A stretch of DNA of 9,833 nt from Cyanobacteriota bacterium (GTDB lineage Bacteria > Cyanobacteriota > Cyanobacteriia > Phormidesmidales > Phormidesmidaceae): positions 1 to 9,833 of the forward strand of contig JAQCKL010000122.1 in NCBI GenBank assembly GCA_027592485.1, read 5' to 3'. The position numbers and the translations under genes were made by a program. Of this stretch, positions 1 to 7,099 are shown piece by piece. Every line of letters starts with the position of its first letter. Position 1 is the stretch's first letter. A model generated the notes under the pieces. It saw only the letters and a list, made by a program, of their open reading frames with translations, did not search any database and had not been told where the DNA came from.

Positions 1-3000
1 TCACCCAGATGCCCCTGGATGTGTTTCCGCCCTTCGCGCCGCCCCAGGTGGATGTGCAGGTGGAAGCCGTGGGTCTGGCTCCCGAAGCGGTGGAAACCCA
101 GATCACCGTACCCATCGAAAGTGCAGTGAACGGTTTGCCGGAAGTGACGACGGTGCGATCGTCCTCCAAAGTAGGGCTGTCGATGGTCAGCGTCGTGTTT
201 GGCCCGAACGCCGACATTTACCAGGCGCGGCAGGCGGTGACGGAGCGGCTGCAACAGGTCACCAACCAACTGCCAGACAATGCCCACCCGCCGGAAATCT
301 CGCCCCTGGTGTCGCCCCTGGGCACGATTTTGCAATACGCCTTCACCGTGAACGGGCAGGGGCAGACCGACCTGATGGCGCTGCGTCGCTCGGTGGAAGT
401 CACCCTAAAAAACCAGGTGCTGTCGGTGCCGGGGGTGGCTCAAGTCACGATTTATGGGGGTGACGAACGGCAGGAGCAGGTGCTGATCGATCCGGCCAAA
501 CTGCGGGATCTGAACGTCTCCCTCAACGAAGTCACCGCTGCGGCCACCGGAGCCAACTCCAGCGCTCCCGGTGGATTCCTGATTGGCGGTGGTCAAGAAC
601 TGCTGGTGCGCGGCCTAGGCCAGATGCAGTCCATTGAGGACTTGCAGCAGTCCGTGGTGACGGTGCAGGACGGTCAGCCGATTTTGCTGCGGGATGTGGC
701 GACGGTGCAGACGGGGGCGGCCCTGAAGCGGGGCGATGCCAGCCTGAACGGTCAGCCAGCGGTGGTGCTGATGATCAACAAGCAGCCAGAAGTGGACACG
801 CCCACGGTGACCAATGCGGTGGAGGCGGCGATCGCCCAACTCCAGTCCACCTTTCCTCCTGATGTGCAGGTCACCCGCACCTTCCGACAGGCCAACTTCA
901 TCGACGCCGCCATTCGTAATGTCAGCGGCTCCCTGCTGCAGGGCGTGGTGATTGTGTCGGTGATTCTGCTGCTGTTTTTGATGAACTGGCGCACCGCCAT
1001 CATCACCCTCAGCGCCATTCCCCTGTCGCTGCTGATTGGCCTGCTGTTCATGAACGCCTTTGGCCTGGGCATCAACACCATGACATTGGGGGGTCTGGTC
1101 GTCGCGATCGGCTCGGTGGTGGATGACGCGATCGTCGATATGGAAAACTGCTATCGCGGGCTGCAAACGAATCAGGCCCAGGGCAATCCTAAGCATCCGT
1201 TTCAAGTGGTATATGACACCTCGGTGCAGGTGCGATTGGCGGTGATTTTTTCCACGGTGATTATCGTCGTGGTGTTTGCCCCCATCTTCAGCCTGACGGG
1301 AGTGGAGGGCCGGATTTTTGCACCGATGGGGCTGGCCTACCTGTTCTCGATTGTGGCCTCGACCCTGGTGGCGATGACCCTGTCGCCTGCCCTCTGTGCG
1401 ATTCTGTTGACAAACCAGACGTTGCCCCAGGAAGGCACGTTCATCTCACGGCTGGCGGAACGGATCTATCGTCCGCTGTTGGGATTTTCGATGCGGGCAC
1501 CGCAGATCATCCTGGCGCTGGCGTTGGCGGCTTTGGTGGCGACAGCGGCGATCGTGCCCTCCCTCGGTCGCGTTTTTCTGCCGGAGTTTCAGGAAAAATC
1601 CCTGGTGAACTCGATGGTGCTGTTCCCCGGCATTTCCCTGGATATCACGATGGGAGCGGGCAAAGCGTTGGCGAACTCGCTCCAGGACAATCCCCTCTAC
1701 GAGTGGGTGCAAGTGCGGGCCGGACGCTCTCCTGGCGATGCCGATGGGGCGGGGGTGAATATGGCCCACGTCGATATCGAACTCAGTGACGCAGCGTTAA
1801 AAGACCGAGAAGCGGCGGTGCGAGAACTGCGGGAAGCGTTTCTGGAATTACCCGGAGTGGCCCCCAATATCGGCGGATTCATCTCCCACCGCATGGATGA
1901 GGTGCTGTCGGGGGTGCGGAGCGCGATCGCCATCAAAATCTTCGGCCCTGACCTGGCGGAACTGCGAAGCATCGGGGAACAGGTGCGCGACACCATCGAA
2001 CCCATCGAGGGTGTCGTAGATTTGCAGCTAGAGCCCCAGCTCCCCATTCGGCAGGTGCAAATTCAGTACGACCGGGAAGCCGCCGCAGGCTATGGCCTGA
2101 CCATGGCCCAGATCTCCAACGTGGTGGAAACTGCGCTGAACGGGCGCGTCGTCTCCCAGGTGCCGGAAGATCAGCAGCTCATCGACATCACTGTGGCGCT
2201 ACCGGAATCCGCTCGCAATAGCCTGGATGCCATCAGCGCCATCCCCATCTCCACCCCGACGGGAGAACTGATTTCCCTCGGCGAGGTCGCCAATGTTGGC
2301 TACGGCATGGGGGCTAACGTGGTGAACCGGGAAGATGTCTCTCGCTTGATTGTGGTGTCAGCCAACGTCGCCGATCGCGATTTAGGCAGCGTCGTCGGTG
2401 ATATTCAAACCCAGATTCGGGAGAATGTGCAGTTACCCAACGGCTACTTCATTCAGTACGGCGGCCAGTTTGAGGCAGAGCAAAACGCCACCCATAACCT
2501 GCTGGTGTACAGCCTTCTGGCGGCGATCGCCATTGCGGTGCTGATGTTCTTCTCGGTGCAGTCCCTACCCGCCACCGTGGCAATCATGATTAACCTGCCT
2601 CTGGCGCTGGTGGGCGGCATTATCTCCATTCTGCTAACAGGCGGGGTGATGTCGGTAGCTTCTCTGATCGGCTTCATCACCCTGTTTGGGGTCGCTGTCC
2701 GCAATGGGCTGCTGCTGGTGGACAACTACAACCGCAAATTTGCCGAGGGGCTGCCCCTGAAGAAAGCGGTGTTTCACGGTTCCCTAGAACGGGTGAACGC
2801 CATTCTAATGACGGCGCTGACGTCGGCATTGGGGATGCTGCCCCTGGCGATCGCCAGGGGAGCGGGGAATGAAATCCTACAACCGCTGGCGATCGTGGTG
2901 CTGGGGGGATTGTTTACCTCAACGGCGTTGACGCTGCTGGTGATTCCGGCGCTCTATGCGCGGTTCGGTCGCTGGTTCATGCCCAAACCCAAACGGGCTG

Positions 3001-3062
3001 TTTTGGAAGCAGCGTTGTCAGACAATAGCGCACCGCCATCAGCGGTGATCTACAAACCGTAG
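1..3062 (+). CDS. RND efflux transporter permease subunit, CzcA/CusA-like (5' end cut by window)
   Basis: Inner-membrane proton-driven pump subunit, expected to work with a periplasmic adaptor and an outer-membrane channel. The frame is open from base 3 and lacks a start, so about 35-40 residues including the first membrane helix lie outside the window. Numbering from the Met at base 9 (1017 aa): porter entry MPLDVFPPFAPPQVDVQ at 1-17; membrane block about 305-470, with the proton-relay pair D372/D373 in VVDDAIVDMEN; a second porter half; membrane block about 835-990 containing GVAVRNGLLLVDNYNRK. The stretch RMDEVLSGVRSAIAIKIFG (628 onward) follows the CzcA pattern. By eye it lacks the methionine that CusA uses there for Cu/Ag. 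The family is sure, but the substrate is not: a divalent metal or an organic compound are both possible. No adaptor gene is in view. The stop is TAG at 3060-3062. Confidence 0.95.
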   Translation, partial: TQMPLDVFPPFAPPQVDVQVEAVGLAPEAVETQITVPIESAVNGLPEVTTVRSSSKVGLSMVSVVFGPNADIYQARQAVTERLQQVTNQLPDNAHPPEISPLVSPLGTILQYAFTVNGQGQTDLMALRRSVEVTLKNQVLSVPGVAQVTIYGGDERQEQVLIDPAKLRDLNVSLNEVTAAATGANSSAPGGFLIGGGQELLVRGLGQMQSIEDLQQSVVTVQDGQPILLRDVATVQTGAALKRGDASLNGQPAVVLMINKQPEVDTPTVTNAVEAAIAQLQSTFPPDVQVTRTFRQANFIDAAIRNVSGSLLQGVVIVSVILLLFLMNWRTAIITLSAIPLSLLIGLLFMNAFGLGINTMTLGGLVVAIGSVVDDAIVDMENCYRGLQTNQAQGNPKHPFQVVYDTSVQVRLAVIFSTVIIVVVFAPIFSLTGVEGRIFAPMGLAYLFSIVASTLVAMTLSPALCAILLTNQTLPQEGTFISRLAERIYRPLLGFSMRAPQIILALALAALVATAAIVPSLGRVFLPEFQEKSLVNSMVLFPGISLDITMGAGKALANSLQDNPLYEWVQVRAGRSPGDADGAGVNMAHVDIELSDAALKDREAAVRELREAFLELPGVAPNIGGFISHRMDEVLSGVRSAIAIKIFGPDLAELRSIGEQVRDTIEPIEGVVDLQLEPQLPIRQVQIQYDREAAAGYGLTMAQISNVVETALNGRVVSQVPEDQQLIDITVALPESARNSLDAISAIPISTPTGELISLGEVANVGYGMGANVVNREDVSRLIVVSANVADRDLGSVVGDIQTQIRENVQLPNGYFIQYGGQFEAEQNATHNLLVYSLLAAIAIAVLMFFSVQSLPATVAIMINLPLALVGGIISILLTGGVMSVASLIGFITLFGVAVRNGLLLVDNYNRKFAEGLPLKKAVFHGSLERVNAILMTALTSALGMLPLAIARGAGNEILQPLAIVVLGGLFTSTALTLLVIPALYARFGRWFMPKPKRAVLEAALSDNSAPPSAVIYKP
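2841..2860. repeat. 20-bp perfect palindrome centred on a HIP1 site, inside the RND gene
   Basis: CCCCTGGCGATCGCCAGGGG is its own reverse complement over 20 bases, with the HIP1 octamer at its centre (2847-2854). It lies within codons for the last membrane region (LPLAIARG). The other HIP1 copies here have shorter symmetric flanks; the next longest is GTGCGATCGCAC at 3112-3123. It may be chance on top of HIP1, or a protein-binding or cruciform site. Confidence 0.9.
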
Positions 3063-3104
3063 TTTTCAACAAGGCTGAACTGAAGGCGAGATCGCGTTCT
3101 CTTG

Positions 3105-3130
3105 AGGGAGAGTGCGATCGCACCCTCCTT
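3105..3130. terminator. Candidate terminator hairpin between convergent genes
   Basis: Starting 42 bases after the RND stop, AGGGAG-A-GTGCGA pairs with TCGCAC-C-CTCCTT. This gives a stem of about 12 bp with one A/C mismatch and one G-T pair, centred on HIP1. A short T run (3129-3131) follows on the plus strand, so it could end RND transcription. The T run is weak, and a bare extended HIP1 palindrome is the alternative. The rest of the 3063-3297 gap holds no ORF I can support. A weak 5-bp hairpin around 3260-3276 sits just past the NACHT stop. Confidence 0.4.
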
Positions 3131-3297
3131 TAACCCGAATAGCAAGGAAGAATTTGAATCCGCTCAGGCAGTACAACGTTCGCGCTCACCGGCACCAGAT
3201 TGACTAAAACGCTAGACGAAGAGGTTGGAAATTGCCCACTGCAACGCGATTGTTAGGTGGTGTTTTTTGCCAACACGTTTACAACCTACGTATCTTT

Positions 3298-5118
3298 TTA
3301 ATCTAAGCACATTTTGGCGAAATAGTCCTGCAAAAGCTTATGCATAAAACGATAACGACCACCAACACGCTGCAAGAGAAGGCGCTCCACACAATAATTG
3401 AGCAGTAGATCATAACGTAGTGGGGCATAGCGGTTCCAGGCAAGAACTAAACGAAGAATAAAATGCTGTATTAGAGCTTTCCCACCTCCTTCAAAAGCGG
3501 CAAATCCACTAATATAAATAAAATAAACAAACAAGACTTTAATTGATAAACTATTGCCTGCAAATACTCGAATTCCCCCTTGAAATCGTATAGAAATAAG
3601 ACTGGTAAATATCAGCACGTACAAGACAAAAAAAGTGATATTTCTCCATGAGTCTTTCATTCCCTGATTTGCTTCTACTGAAGTTGAAAGCTCTGCTCTT
3701 ATATTTTCAAAAAGCCAAGAAATTGAAATATTGATTATCATGCCAGTTAAAATAACTACTAGAATAGCACTCCATTCTGCACCTGCCTTTCTCATTAGCC
3801 AGCCAAATCCCATAAGAAGCGTTGAAGTAATGCTAATTAATAATCTGACTGTCATGCGATTATTTTTAATTAGCCAAAATATTCCTTTGAATCTAAGTTT
3901 TTCGGCAGGCGCAATATAATCCATATTTAAAAGGTATTTAAACCAAGGAAATGTAAATAATAAAAGAACTAACTCTTTAGGAATTAAGTTTACGCTCCAA
4001 GAGCTAAAAAGTAAAAATGCCAGTATAAGTAGCATGAACAATATTCTGTAAACTAATCTTTGCTCCTCCATTAGCCAAGACGGCTGAATCCGTTCAATCA
4101 AAAGCTCTGTTTGTGATTCTTTCTCTAGTGCTTTCGCAGCAAATATTAATGCTCGTTTAATTATTAAGGGCTTAGGTAGTGGCTTTAAAGCGTAAGTGTT
4201 GCTTAGAATGCCCTGTTGCCTTGCGTTAGGGTCAAGAATTAACTCGCGAGTGATGGCAGCTTCCCAGTAGGTATCAAGCAAATACTGGATCTTGAGATCA
4301 GAGGTAGTTCGTGATTGCCAATCAGAGAGTGAGAACTTTCCCTGTTGCTGAGCCAAACCAAACATCGACAAAAACAGTGGTGTTGTTAATAATTCCTGTA
4401 ATGATTCATCGCACTGCACTGTCTTCCATACATTTGGCAGCTTAATCTGAGTAAAGTAGTTCTCAATCTGCTCAATCGTTAATGCCCTTAAATAAATTGC
4501 TCCATATAAACTTAACTGCTGCTGTACTATTTGCTCAAATTCTTCCCGCCGACAACAAATTAATACTCCGCAAGGTCTTTGAGTTGAGTCTCCTGTCAAC
4601 CAAGTATTAAGCACTTCTGCACAAGTTTTTTGATGCTGAGGTGCTACCTCGTCTAACCCATCTAATAAAGGTAGCAGTTGCTTTTTTTCTACCCATCGTT
4701 GAGCTAGATCTTGACGAATTCCGTACTTTTTATTTAACTCACTTACTAACCACTCAAAGATTGATTGATCTGGTCTTGTCCAGGAAGAGAGGTTGAGTAA
4801 CACTGGGATTGGCTCTGCTTTATCTAGCATTGCTCTTTCCAATAGGGCTTCTGCCAATTCCAACATCATCGTAGTCTTGCCTGCACCTGGCTCACCTAGC
4901 ACCAGTAATTTACGGTCAATTTTTGAGTGATCAAATACATCTATAATCCGACTTCCGGCATCTAACGACACTATTGGTTGAGATTGTTGCACGATAGCTG
5001 CTGACCAAGGAGGAAGCACCCGGTGGTCTTGCTGCTCCATTGCTAAGTTAAGTCGCACAGAACTATACAAAGACTGCTTTTGTCGTTCCTGCACTTCCTT
5101 CTTGACATCTTGCAACAA
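3298..5118 (-). CDS. NACHT-domain STAND NTPase with inserted membrane segments
   Basis: Predicted membrane-bound ATP/GTP-driven signalling switch of the NACHT/NLR type, a class that includes antiviral and cell-death proteins in bacteria. Numbering from the TTG at 5118 (606 aa): N-terminal helix with QSLYSSVRLNL; Walker A GEPGAGKTT at 75-83; Walker B LLPLLDGLDEV at 148-158 (D153, D156, E157); CCRREEF at 188-194; about six hydrophobic segments between 356 and 544; terminal winged-helix-like part ending RYRFMHKLLQDYFAKM (588-603), which matches the F-x-H-x3-Q-E/D-Y-F-A signature of STAND proteins. The membrane block therefore sits between the ATPase and the winged helix. No LRR, TPR or WD40 sensor repeats follow. 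The start is uncertain: only TTG TTG (5118, 5115) is available upstream of the conserved region, there is no clear Shine-Dalgarno site, and the first ATG is residue 27. It is second in a cassette with the gene at 5191-5562. AT-rich, likely acquired. The trigger is unknown. Confidence 0.92.
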   Translation of the reverse strand: MLQDVKKEVQERQKQSLYSSVRLNLAMEQQDHRVLPPWSAAIVQQSQPIVSLDAGSRIIDVFDHSKIDRKLLVLGEPGAGKTTMMLELAEALLERAMLDKAEPIPVLLNLSSWTRPDQSIFEWLVSELNKKYGIRQDLAQRWVEKKQLLPLLDGLDEVAPQHQKTCAEVLNTWLTGDSTQRPCGVLICCRREEFEQIVQQQLSLYGAIYLRALTIEQIENYFTQIKLPNVWKTVQCDESLQELLTTPLFLSMFGLAQQQGKFSLSDWQSRTTSDLKIQYLLDTYWEAAITRELILDPNARQQGILSNTYALKPLPKPLIIKRALIFAAKALEKESQTELLIERIQPSWLMEEQRLVYRILFMLLILAFLLFSSWSVNLIPKELVLLLFTFPWFKYLLNMDYIAPAEKLRFKGIFWLIKNNRMTVRLLISITSTLLMGFGWLMRKAGAEWSAILVVILTGMIINISISWLFENIRAELSTSVEANQGMKDSWRNITFFVLYVLIFTSLISIRFQGGIRVFAGNSLSIKVLFVYFIYISGFAAFEGGGKALIQHFILRLVLAWNRYAPLRYDLLLNYCVERLLLQRVGGRYRFMHKLLQDYFAKMCLD

Positions 5119-5190
5119 TGTAGTCTGAGACGCATCTCGCTTAGATTGTAGGGTGCTTAACTTTGTCGGTGCCCTTCCCGACGACTCCAG
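5119..5190 (-). other. In-frame open linker between the small gene and the NACHT gene
   Basis: These 72 bases make exactly 24 codons in the same frame as both neighbours. They start with CTG right after the TGA at 5191-5193 and have no further stop. They read LESSGRAPTKLS, then TLQSKRDASQTT, and lead into the TTG TTG start region. There is no ATG or GTG in frame. GGGAAGGG lies near 5165-5172 but has no start codon at a useful distance. Readthrough of the TGA would give a fused protein of roughly 750 residues. A normal short intergenic spacer is equally consistent. Confidence 0.85.
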
Positions 5191-5562
5191 TCAAATCTTG
5201 ATGTCGAAGGTGTTATTCCCGCCTTGAATCACTACACCAATCTTCTCTGCCAGCTTGCCTTGATTGATTACACCACCAAATTGTTGCTGCATCGCTTGGG
5301 CTGTGGCATTCAATACCTCCTTCACCTCTGGATCTGCTTCGGCCACTCGCTGAACTTCTTCAATAATTTCAGCATCAATGACATGGGGTTTATCGGCTCT
5401 AGCTTCTAGCCGCCTCACCGTGTCTGGAGACTTTTGCCGCAGAATTCCTAACAGATTTTTAGTGGCAGCGGTTACACCTTCTCCAAGATTCTCGCCTACC
5501 TTTTCCGTCGCTTTGGTCGCAATCAGGGTCAGGGCAATCGTCACCGCAGTAATGGGATCCAT
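5191..5562 (-). CDS. Small helical NACHT-associated protein with Q-G-G-N-N C-terminal tail (putative effector/adaptor)
   Basis: A 123-aa protein of unproven function. The ATG at 5562 is preferred because it gives the MDPITAV start common to small cyanobacterial proteins next to NACHT genes. The TTG at 5586 would add MKPLLRKA. Residues 1-18 are hydrophobic and helical (MDPITAVTIALTLIATKA), then an amphipathic region (KATEKVGENLGEGV), then charged helices at about 45-93 (VIDAEIIEEVQRVAEADPEV). The tail has two related beta-prone pieces, GVINQG (97-102) and IGVVIQGGNNTFDIKI (108-123). Hydrophobic N-terminal helix plus C-terminal Q/G/N motif beside an NLR-like gene recalls BELL-domain proteins with bacterial amyloid signalling motifs. 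That is inference: no matching motif is seen in the NACHT protein. GAGA about 8 bases before the ATG is a weak ribosome site. Confidence 0.8.
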   Translation of the reverse strand: MDPITAVTIALTLIATKATEKVGENLGEGVTAATKNLLGILRQKSPDTVRRLEARADKPHVIDAEIIEEVQRVAEADPEVKEVLNATAQAMQQQFGGVINQGKLAEKIGVVIQGGNNTFDIKI

Positions 5563-5748
5563 AGCTTTTCTCAACAGAGGTTTCAAAGGTTTTAATTTTT
5601 CAATTCTGGCAGTACTTTCCTGATTTGACCATTTTCATAGCTTGACGAGGTGACAAAGCCTTCAAGTTGACAAAGACTCTGTAAAAGAATGCGTGCAAGA
5701 GCTCTATATGGAGCCAGCTAACTACTAATTAGAGGGAATCATTCCACA

Positions 5749-5778
5749 TAACACCCCCATACGGGTGATTAGGTGGAA
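5749..5778. repeat. 30-bp direct repeat, copy 1, with extended hairpin
   Basis: The unit begins TAACACCCCCATACGGGTGA and ends TTAGGTGGAA. It matches copy 2 at 28 of 30 positions. Inside it, CACCC and GGGTG form a 5-bp stem. With the bases just upstream, the fold extends: TTCCAC (5742-5747) pairs with GTGGAA (5773-5778), and TAA with TTA, giving a hairpin of about 14 bp over 5742-5778 with a mismatch and a bulge. Confidence 0.9.
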
Positions 5779-5789
5779 ATCTGTCAGCC

Positions 5790-5819
5790 TAACACCCCGA
5801 TATGGGTGATTAGGTGGAA
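5790..5819. repeat. 30-bp direct repeat, copy 2
   Basis: The unit begins TAACACCCCGATATGGGTGA and ends TTAGGTGGAA. It starts 41 bases after copy 1, with an 11-base spacer between the copies. Both differences from copy 1 (C/G and C/T) fall in the hairpin loop, so the CACCC/GGGTG stem is kept. Its right end GTGGAAT (5814-5820) is also the exact complement of ATTCCAC at 5741-5747, so both copies together are framed by a 7-bp inverted repeat. Confidence 0.9.
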
Positions 5820-5902
5820 TGGTTCAGTATAAACCCCGCCTATGTTGAGACTTTCAAAGCCCTCCTGCTCCGCTGGGATGCGCTGAGATTGAAACTAAGC
5901 AC

Positions 5903-7099
5903 CTAAGCCAAAAGCTTTCCATAGGCCGCGATCGCCTGCCGTGCGATCGCGGGCCAACTGTAATTCGCCTTCGCAAACGCCACAGCATTATCCCCCCGTT
6001 GCTGCTGCTCAGCCCCCGCCATCAACGCCTCCCGCAACCTCTCCGTCACCGAAGCTTCAGTACATTGGCACACCCAACCCGACTGACTCCGTTGAATATC
6101 CTGCCAAATGTGAACCTGATCAGAAATCACCACCGGCACCCCCGTCAACATCGCCTCAGCCACCGCAATCCCAAAATTCTCGTAATAAGAAGGCAGCACA
6201 AATAGGTTGGCAGCTTCCAGCAGCGCGGTCTTGAGATCCCCAGCAACATAGCCAGTGACAGTGGTTTGTGCCTGCAAGGGAGAGTCAGCAATCCGCTGGC
6301 TAATGGATTGCTCATAGGCGCGATCCTGGGGATTGGCCCCGCACAGCACAAAATGAAACGGTAGCCCTTGCTGCTGCAAAGCCTCTAGGGCAGGCAACAG
6401 CAAATCCAAGCCTTTCTTAGGATCAATCCGAGACATGAAGAGGACAATCGGACAATCCGCTGGGATCCCATATTTGTCCCGGACATTAATAACCTCACCC
6501 CACCTATGGGGCAGAGGCGTAACCCCGAGGGGCAGCACCAAATCAGGGGTTTGGGTGTTAAACCGCTCTGAAATCAACGCCTCCTGGGCACTGGTGAAAT
6601 GGATCGCGGCGGCCCCCGCCAAATTGGAGCGCTCCAAGACTGCAGCATAAAGCTGCTTCAGCCGGTACTTTTTGCGTAAATCTGCCGGGTCGAGGGTCCC
6701 TAAAGGCCGCAATAGATAGGGCAAGCCCCGCCAGCGGGCCACCGTGGCCGCAGTCGAGCTGACGGGGGAGAACAGGGCATGGATATGGGCAATGTCGTAA
6801 TCCTGGGCATGGGTCATCAGCCAGCGCAATAACCCCAGGGAAAATTTGTACCGGCGGAAGGGGGAGCAGCGAAAGTACCAGGTGGTATAGCCCGACTCCG
6901 GCACCGGCTGGTTCAGCGGCACATCCAAGGGAGCCTCATCCACATCCCCATTGGAGTCGGTGGTGACGAGGGTGACCTCGGCCCCGGCCTCTGCTAGGGC
7001 CTTCGAAAACCCCCGAATCATTTGGCTCGGTCCCCCATAGACCAGGGAGACAGAGGGCACGATTTGCAAGACCCGTAAGGGCCGACCTAACTCACCCAT
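5903..7099 (-). CDS. hpsP: GT4-family glycosyltransferase, HpsP-like
   Basis: Retaining nucleotide-sugar glycosyltransferase (GT-B fold), probably cytoplasmic or membrane-peripheral, building an exported polysaccharide. It is 398 aa from the ATG at 7099. Features: N-terminal Rossmann start LRVLQIVPSVSLVYGGPSQM with the G-G acceptor loop (22-23); HIHALFSPVSS at 105-115; nucleotide-sugar domain start IVLFMSRIDPKKG at 218-230; E307-x7-E315 in ENFGIAVAE, the retaining GT4 signature; VPVVISD following. The ATG overlaps the hpsO stop (ATGGGTGA), which suggests translational coupling, and GGGA lies upstream. A TTG at 7123 would add eight residues before the ATG and is not preferred. The HpsP name is from memory of the cyanobacterial hormogonium polysaccharide set. 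The GT4 call is certain, the exact member less so, and donor and acceptor sugars cannot be read from the sequence. Two HIP1 sites sit in its 3' end. Confidence 0.9.
   Translation of the reverse strand: MGELGRPLRVLQIVPSVSLVYGGPSQMIRGFSKALAEAGAEVTLVTTDSNGDVDEAPLDVPLNQPVPESGYTTWYFRCSPFRRYKFSLGLLRWLMTHAQDYDIAHIHALFSPVSSTAATVARWRGLPYLLRPLGTLDPADLRKKYRLKQLYAAVLERSNLAGAAAIHFTSAQEALISERFNTQTPDLVLPLGVTPLPHRWGEVINVRDKYGIPADCPIVLFMSRIDPKKGLDLLLPALEALQQQGLPFHFVLCGANPQDRAYEQSISQRIADSPLQAQTTVTGYVAGDLKTALLEAANLFVLPSYYENFGIAVAEAMLTGVPVVISDQVHIWQDIQRSQSGWVCQCTEASVTERLREALMAGAEQQQRGDNAVAFAKANYSWPAIARQAIAAYGKLLA

Larger units (their letters stand above)
5563..5902. other. Gene-less gap between the NACHT cassette and hpsP
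   Basis: This 340-base gap lies upstream of the NACHT cassette and downstream of the glycosyltransferase pair, all on the minus strand. It must hold the cassette promoter, but I see no convincing -35/-10 pair. TTTGTCA occurs twice on the minus strand (around 5654-5660 and 5668-5674) and could be a regulator half-site. GGAATCATTCC at 5735-5745 is a short dyad. The main content is the pair of 30-bp repeats at 5749-5819. No T-tailed terminator is visible after the hpsP stop, and I can support no gene. Confidence 0.7.

Noticed and set aside
615..1205. Long minus-strand ORF inside the RND gene (196 aa)
   Set aside because: His/Arg/Gln-rich antisense translation of a GC-rich gene. The plus-strand frame is the clear RND transporter.
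5040..5190. Partner amyloid motif at the NACHT N-terminus
   Set aside because: I looked for a Q-G/N motif like that of the small protein's tail in the linker and the first 60 residues and found none, so templated signalling is not directly supported.
5563..5740. Sigma-70 promoter for the NACHT cassette
   Set aside because: TTGTCA and TTGAAG occur, but no -10-like box lies at 16-19 bases from either.
5741..5820. CRISPR array
   Set aside because: There are only two repeats, the spacer is 11 bases, and no cas genes are nearby.
3063..5902. Insertion sequence or integrase-borne island
   Set aside because: No transposase or recombinase ORF, no terminal inverted repeats bounding the cassette, and no tRNA attachment site is seen.
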